The translations under genes were made by a program, and so were the position numbers. A DNA stretch of 5,551 bases from assembly GCA_902497095.1 (NCBI GenBank), contig CABVDD010000069.1, positions 1 through 5,551 on the forward strand. The letters are read 5' to 3'. This DNA is from an uncultured Faecalicoccus sp. (GTDB lineage Bacteria; Bacillota_I; Bacilli_A; Erysipelotrichales; Erysipelotrichaceae). Under the pieces are notes generated by a model, which was not told the origin of the DNA, did not search any database, and saw nothing but the letters and a program-made list of their open reading frames with translations. Of this stretch, positions 5,251-5,551 are shown piece after piece (the first letter of the stretch is position 1; the number at the start of each line of letters is the position of its first letter).

Positions 5251-5380
5251 ACAAAATAAATGATTTGTTTGAAGGAGGAAATCACATCCAGATCATAAGG
5301 ATTTATCTATCAAAGAAGGGTAGAGATGAGTTGATTTTCTTTTGAGAAGAGTCATGATCAAAAAAACATGACTCTTTTTT
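5251..5380 (+). ncRNA. Possible short transcript of about 130 nt, coding status unclear
   Basis: This stretch lies between a possible extended -10 (5236-5244) and a strong terminator (5347-5380) with no proper gene in it, which suggests a small RNA or a small peptide mRNA. It holds AAGGAGG (5272-5278), a full Shine-Dalgarno sequence, but no ATG, GTG or TTG at a suitable distance; an ATC at 5286 lies 7 bases on. From that ATC a frame of 19 codons stays open to TGA at 5343-5345, touching the terminator, and extends back to an ATG at 5235 (36 codons in all), which would lie in the proposed -10. Short hairpins can be drawn: GATTT (5262-5266) with AAATC (5279-5283), holding the AAGGAGG in its loop, and 5300-5308 with 5324-5332 (including G-U pairs). 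I do not recognise a known RNA family. Confidence 0.35.
5347..5380 (+). terminator. Strong rho-independent terminator after the short transcript
   Basis: The stem AAGAGTCATG (5347-5356) with CATGACTCTT (5367-5376), 10 perfect base pairs, closes a 10-base A-rich loop and runs into TTTTTT (5375-5380). Nothing long is encoded upstream on the plus strand back to 5146, where the neighbouring gene reads the other way, so the terminator needs its own transcript. Confidence 0.85.
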
Positions 5381-5449
5381 AGATATTTTTCATATCATTT
5401 TGTCCGCCATCCATACACAAAAGCTCAGGAACGAGAAACAAAATGCCAA
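5381..5449. other. Intergenic stretch with no recognised gene
   Basis: Between the terminator and the cre-like site I see no supported gene. The part around 5401-5436 is less AT-rich than its surroundings. An inverted repeat of 8 bases (CATTTTGT 5396-5403, ACAAAATG 5438-5445) with 34 bases between the arms is present but could be chance. The rest of the 5146-5551 gap is covered by the promoter, short transcript, terminator, cre and promoter entries. Confidence 0.4.
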
Positions 5450-5463
5450 TGAAAACGATTACA
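5450..5463. promoter_or_regulatory. Full consensus cre-like site upstream of the edge promoter
   Basis: TGAAAACGATTACA matches the classical cre consensus TGWNANCGNTNWCA at every position and is flanked by A and T as in the extended form. It is centred about 95 bases before the expected start of the right-edge promoter, further than the usual activating CcpA sites, so its target is uncertain. It may act on a gene beyond the window, or match by chance in AT-rich DNA. Confidence 0.4.
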
Positions 5464-5476
5464 TGAAGGGGTAAAG

Positions 5477-5513
5477 AAAAAAAGTAAAAAAAAGTTAAAA
5501 AATTGAAAAAAAA
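5477..5513. promoter_or_regulatory. Helically phased A-tracts (UP-element-like) before the edge promoter
   Basis: Four A runs lie at 5477-5483, 5486-5493, 5497-5502 and 5506-5513. Their centres are 9.5, 10 and 10 bases apart, close to one helical turn, and the last ends 3 bases before the -35 box. Phased A-tracts bend DNA, and A-rich DNA directly before -35 boxes binds the RNA polymerase alpha subunit, as at rRNA promoters. The sequence fact is plain; the function is inferred. Confidence 0.6.
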
Positions 5514-5516
5514 GAG

Positions 5517-5545
5517 TTGACGGGATAGCGGGTATTTGGTAATAT
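5517..5545 (+). promoter_or_regulatory. Strong extended -10 promoter firing off the right edge
   Basis: TTGACG (5517-5522, 5 of 6) is followed by an ideal 17-base spacer and TAATAT (5540-5545), with TG at 5537-5538 making it an extended -10. Transcription would start at about 5551-5553, at the window edge. With the A-tracts before it this is the strongest promoter in the window and resembles those of rRNA or tRNA operons; the transcribed gene cannot be seen. Confidence 0.8.
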
Positions 5546-5551
5546 AGTTGA

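Noticed and set aside
5396..5445. Inverted repeat CATTTTGT / ACAAAATG as a structural or recombination site
   Set aside because: The arms are only 8 bases, AT-rich and 34 bases apart, with no supporting feature.
5379..5551. Minus-strand frame open from the right edge to a TAA at 5379-5381, ending in a hydrophobic stretch and a polar tail
   Set aside because: The hydrophobic part comes largely from the A-tracts read as Phe codons. The frame runs through a strong opposite-strand promoter, has no ribosome binding site, and its only ATG would give 11 residues. A fragment of a decayed gene is possible but cannot be supported.

Overview
This is low-GC DNA with short intergenic gaps, purine-rich ribosome binding sites and T-tailed hairpin terminators, so it is bacterial and Bacillota-like. 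The gene set (a lone glpK, a FemA/B-type cell-wall enzyme, a Cof-type HAD phosphatase) and the protein style would suit a gut member of the Erysipelotrichia, but that placement is a guess from style and not from a marker gene.

Layout, left to right. Positions 1-16 hold the first codons of a leftward gene with a strong ribosome binding site. Behind it, at 69-117, are two near-identical 20-base direct repeats and part of a third, which look like one end of an insertion sequence of the IS21 kind. About 20 bases further on come a palindromic CcpA-type cre site and an extended -10 element for glpK (glycerol kinase, 179-1645), which ends at a hairpin terminator. After an AT-rich gap with its own promoter comes a FemX/MurM-like peptidoglycan bridge enzyme (1821-3020). 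It converges on a HAD-family phosphatase (3041-3859, minus strand), and one symmetric terminator serves both. The phosphatase diverges from a distant AAC(3)-family acetyltransferase (3911-4660) across only 51 bases. The acetyltransferase in turn converges on a free methionine-(R)-sulfoxide reductase (GAF domain, 4657-5145, minus strand); their stop codons overlap in one TTAA.

The last 406 bases (5146-5551) contain no convincing protein gene but are not empty. They hold the reductase promoter, a possible short transcript of about 130 nt with a strong Shine-Dalgarno motif and a strong terminator (to 5380), a full match to the cre consensus (5450-5463), four A-tracts spaced by one helical turn (5477-5513), and a near-consensus extended -10 promoter (5517-5545) firing out of the right edge. 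That last set resembles a stable-RNA (rRNA or tRNA operon) promoter, but the transcribed gene is outside the window.

The genes do not form one pathway. They are mostly single-gene units: glycerol use under likely catabolite control, cell-wall bridge synthesis, a general sugar-phosphate/cofactor phosphatase, an acetyltransferase of unknown substrate and an oxidative-repair enzyme. I found no clearly new multi-gene system. The points most worth a second look are the relocated catalytic cysteine in the reductase, two genes that look leaderless, the unexplained short transcript at 5251-5380, and the phased A-tract promoter at the right edge.
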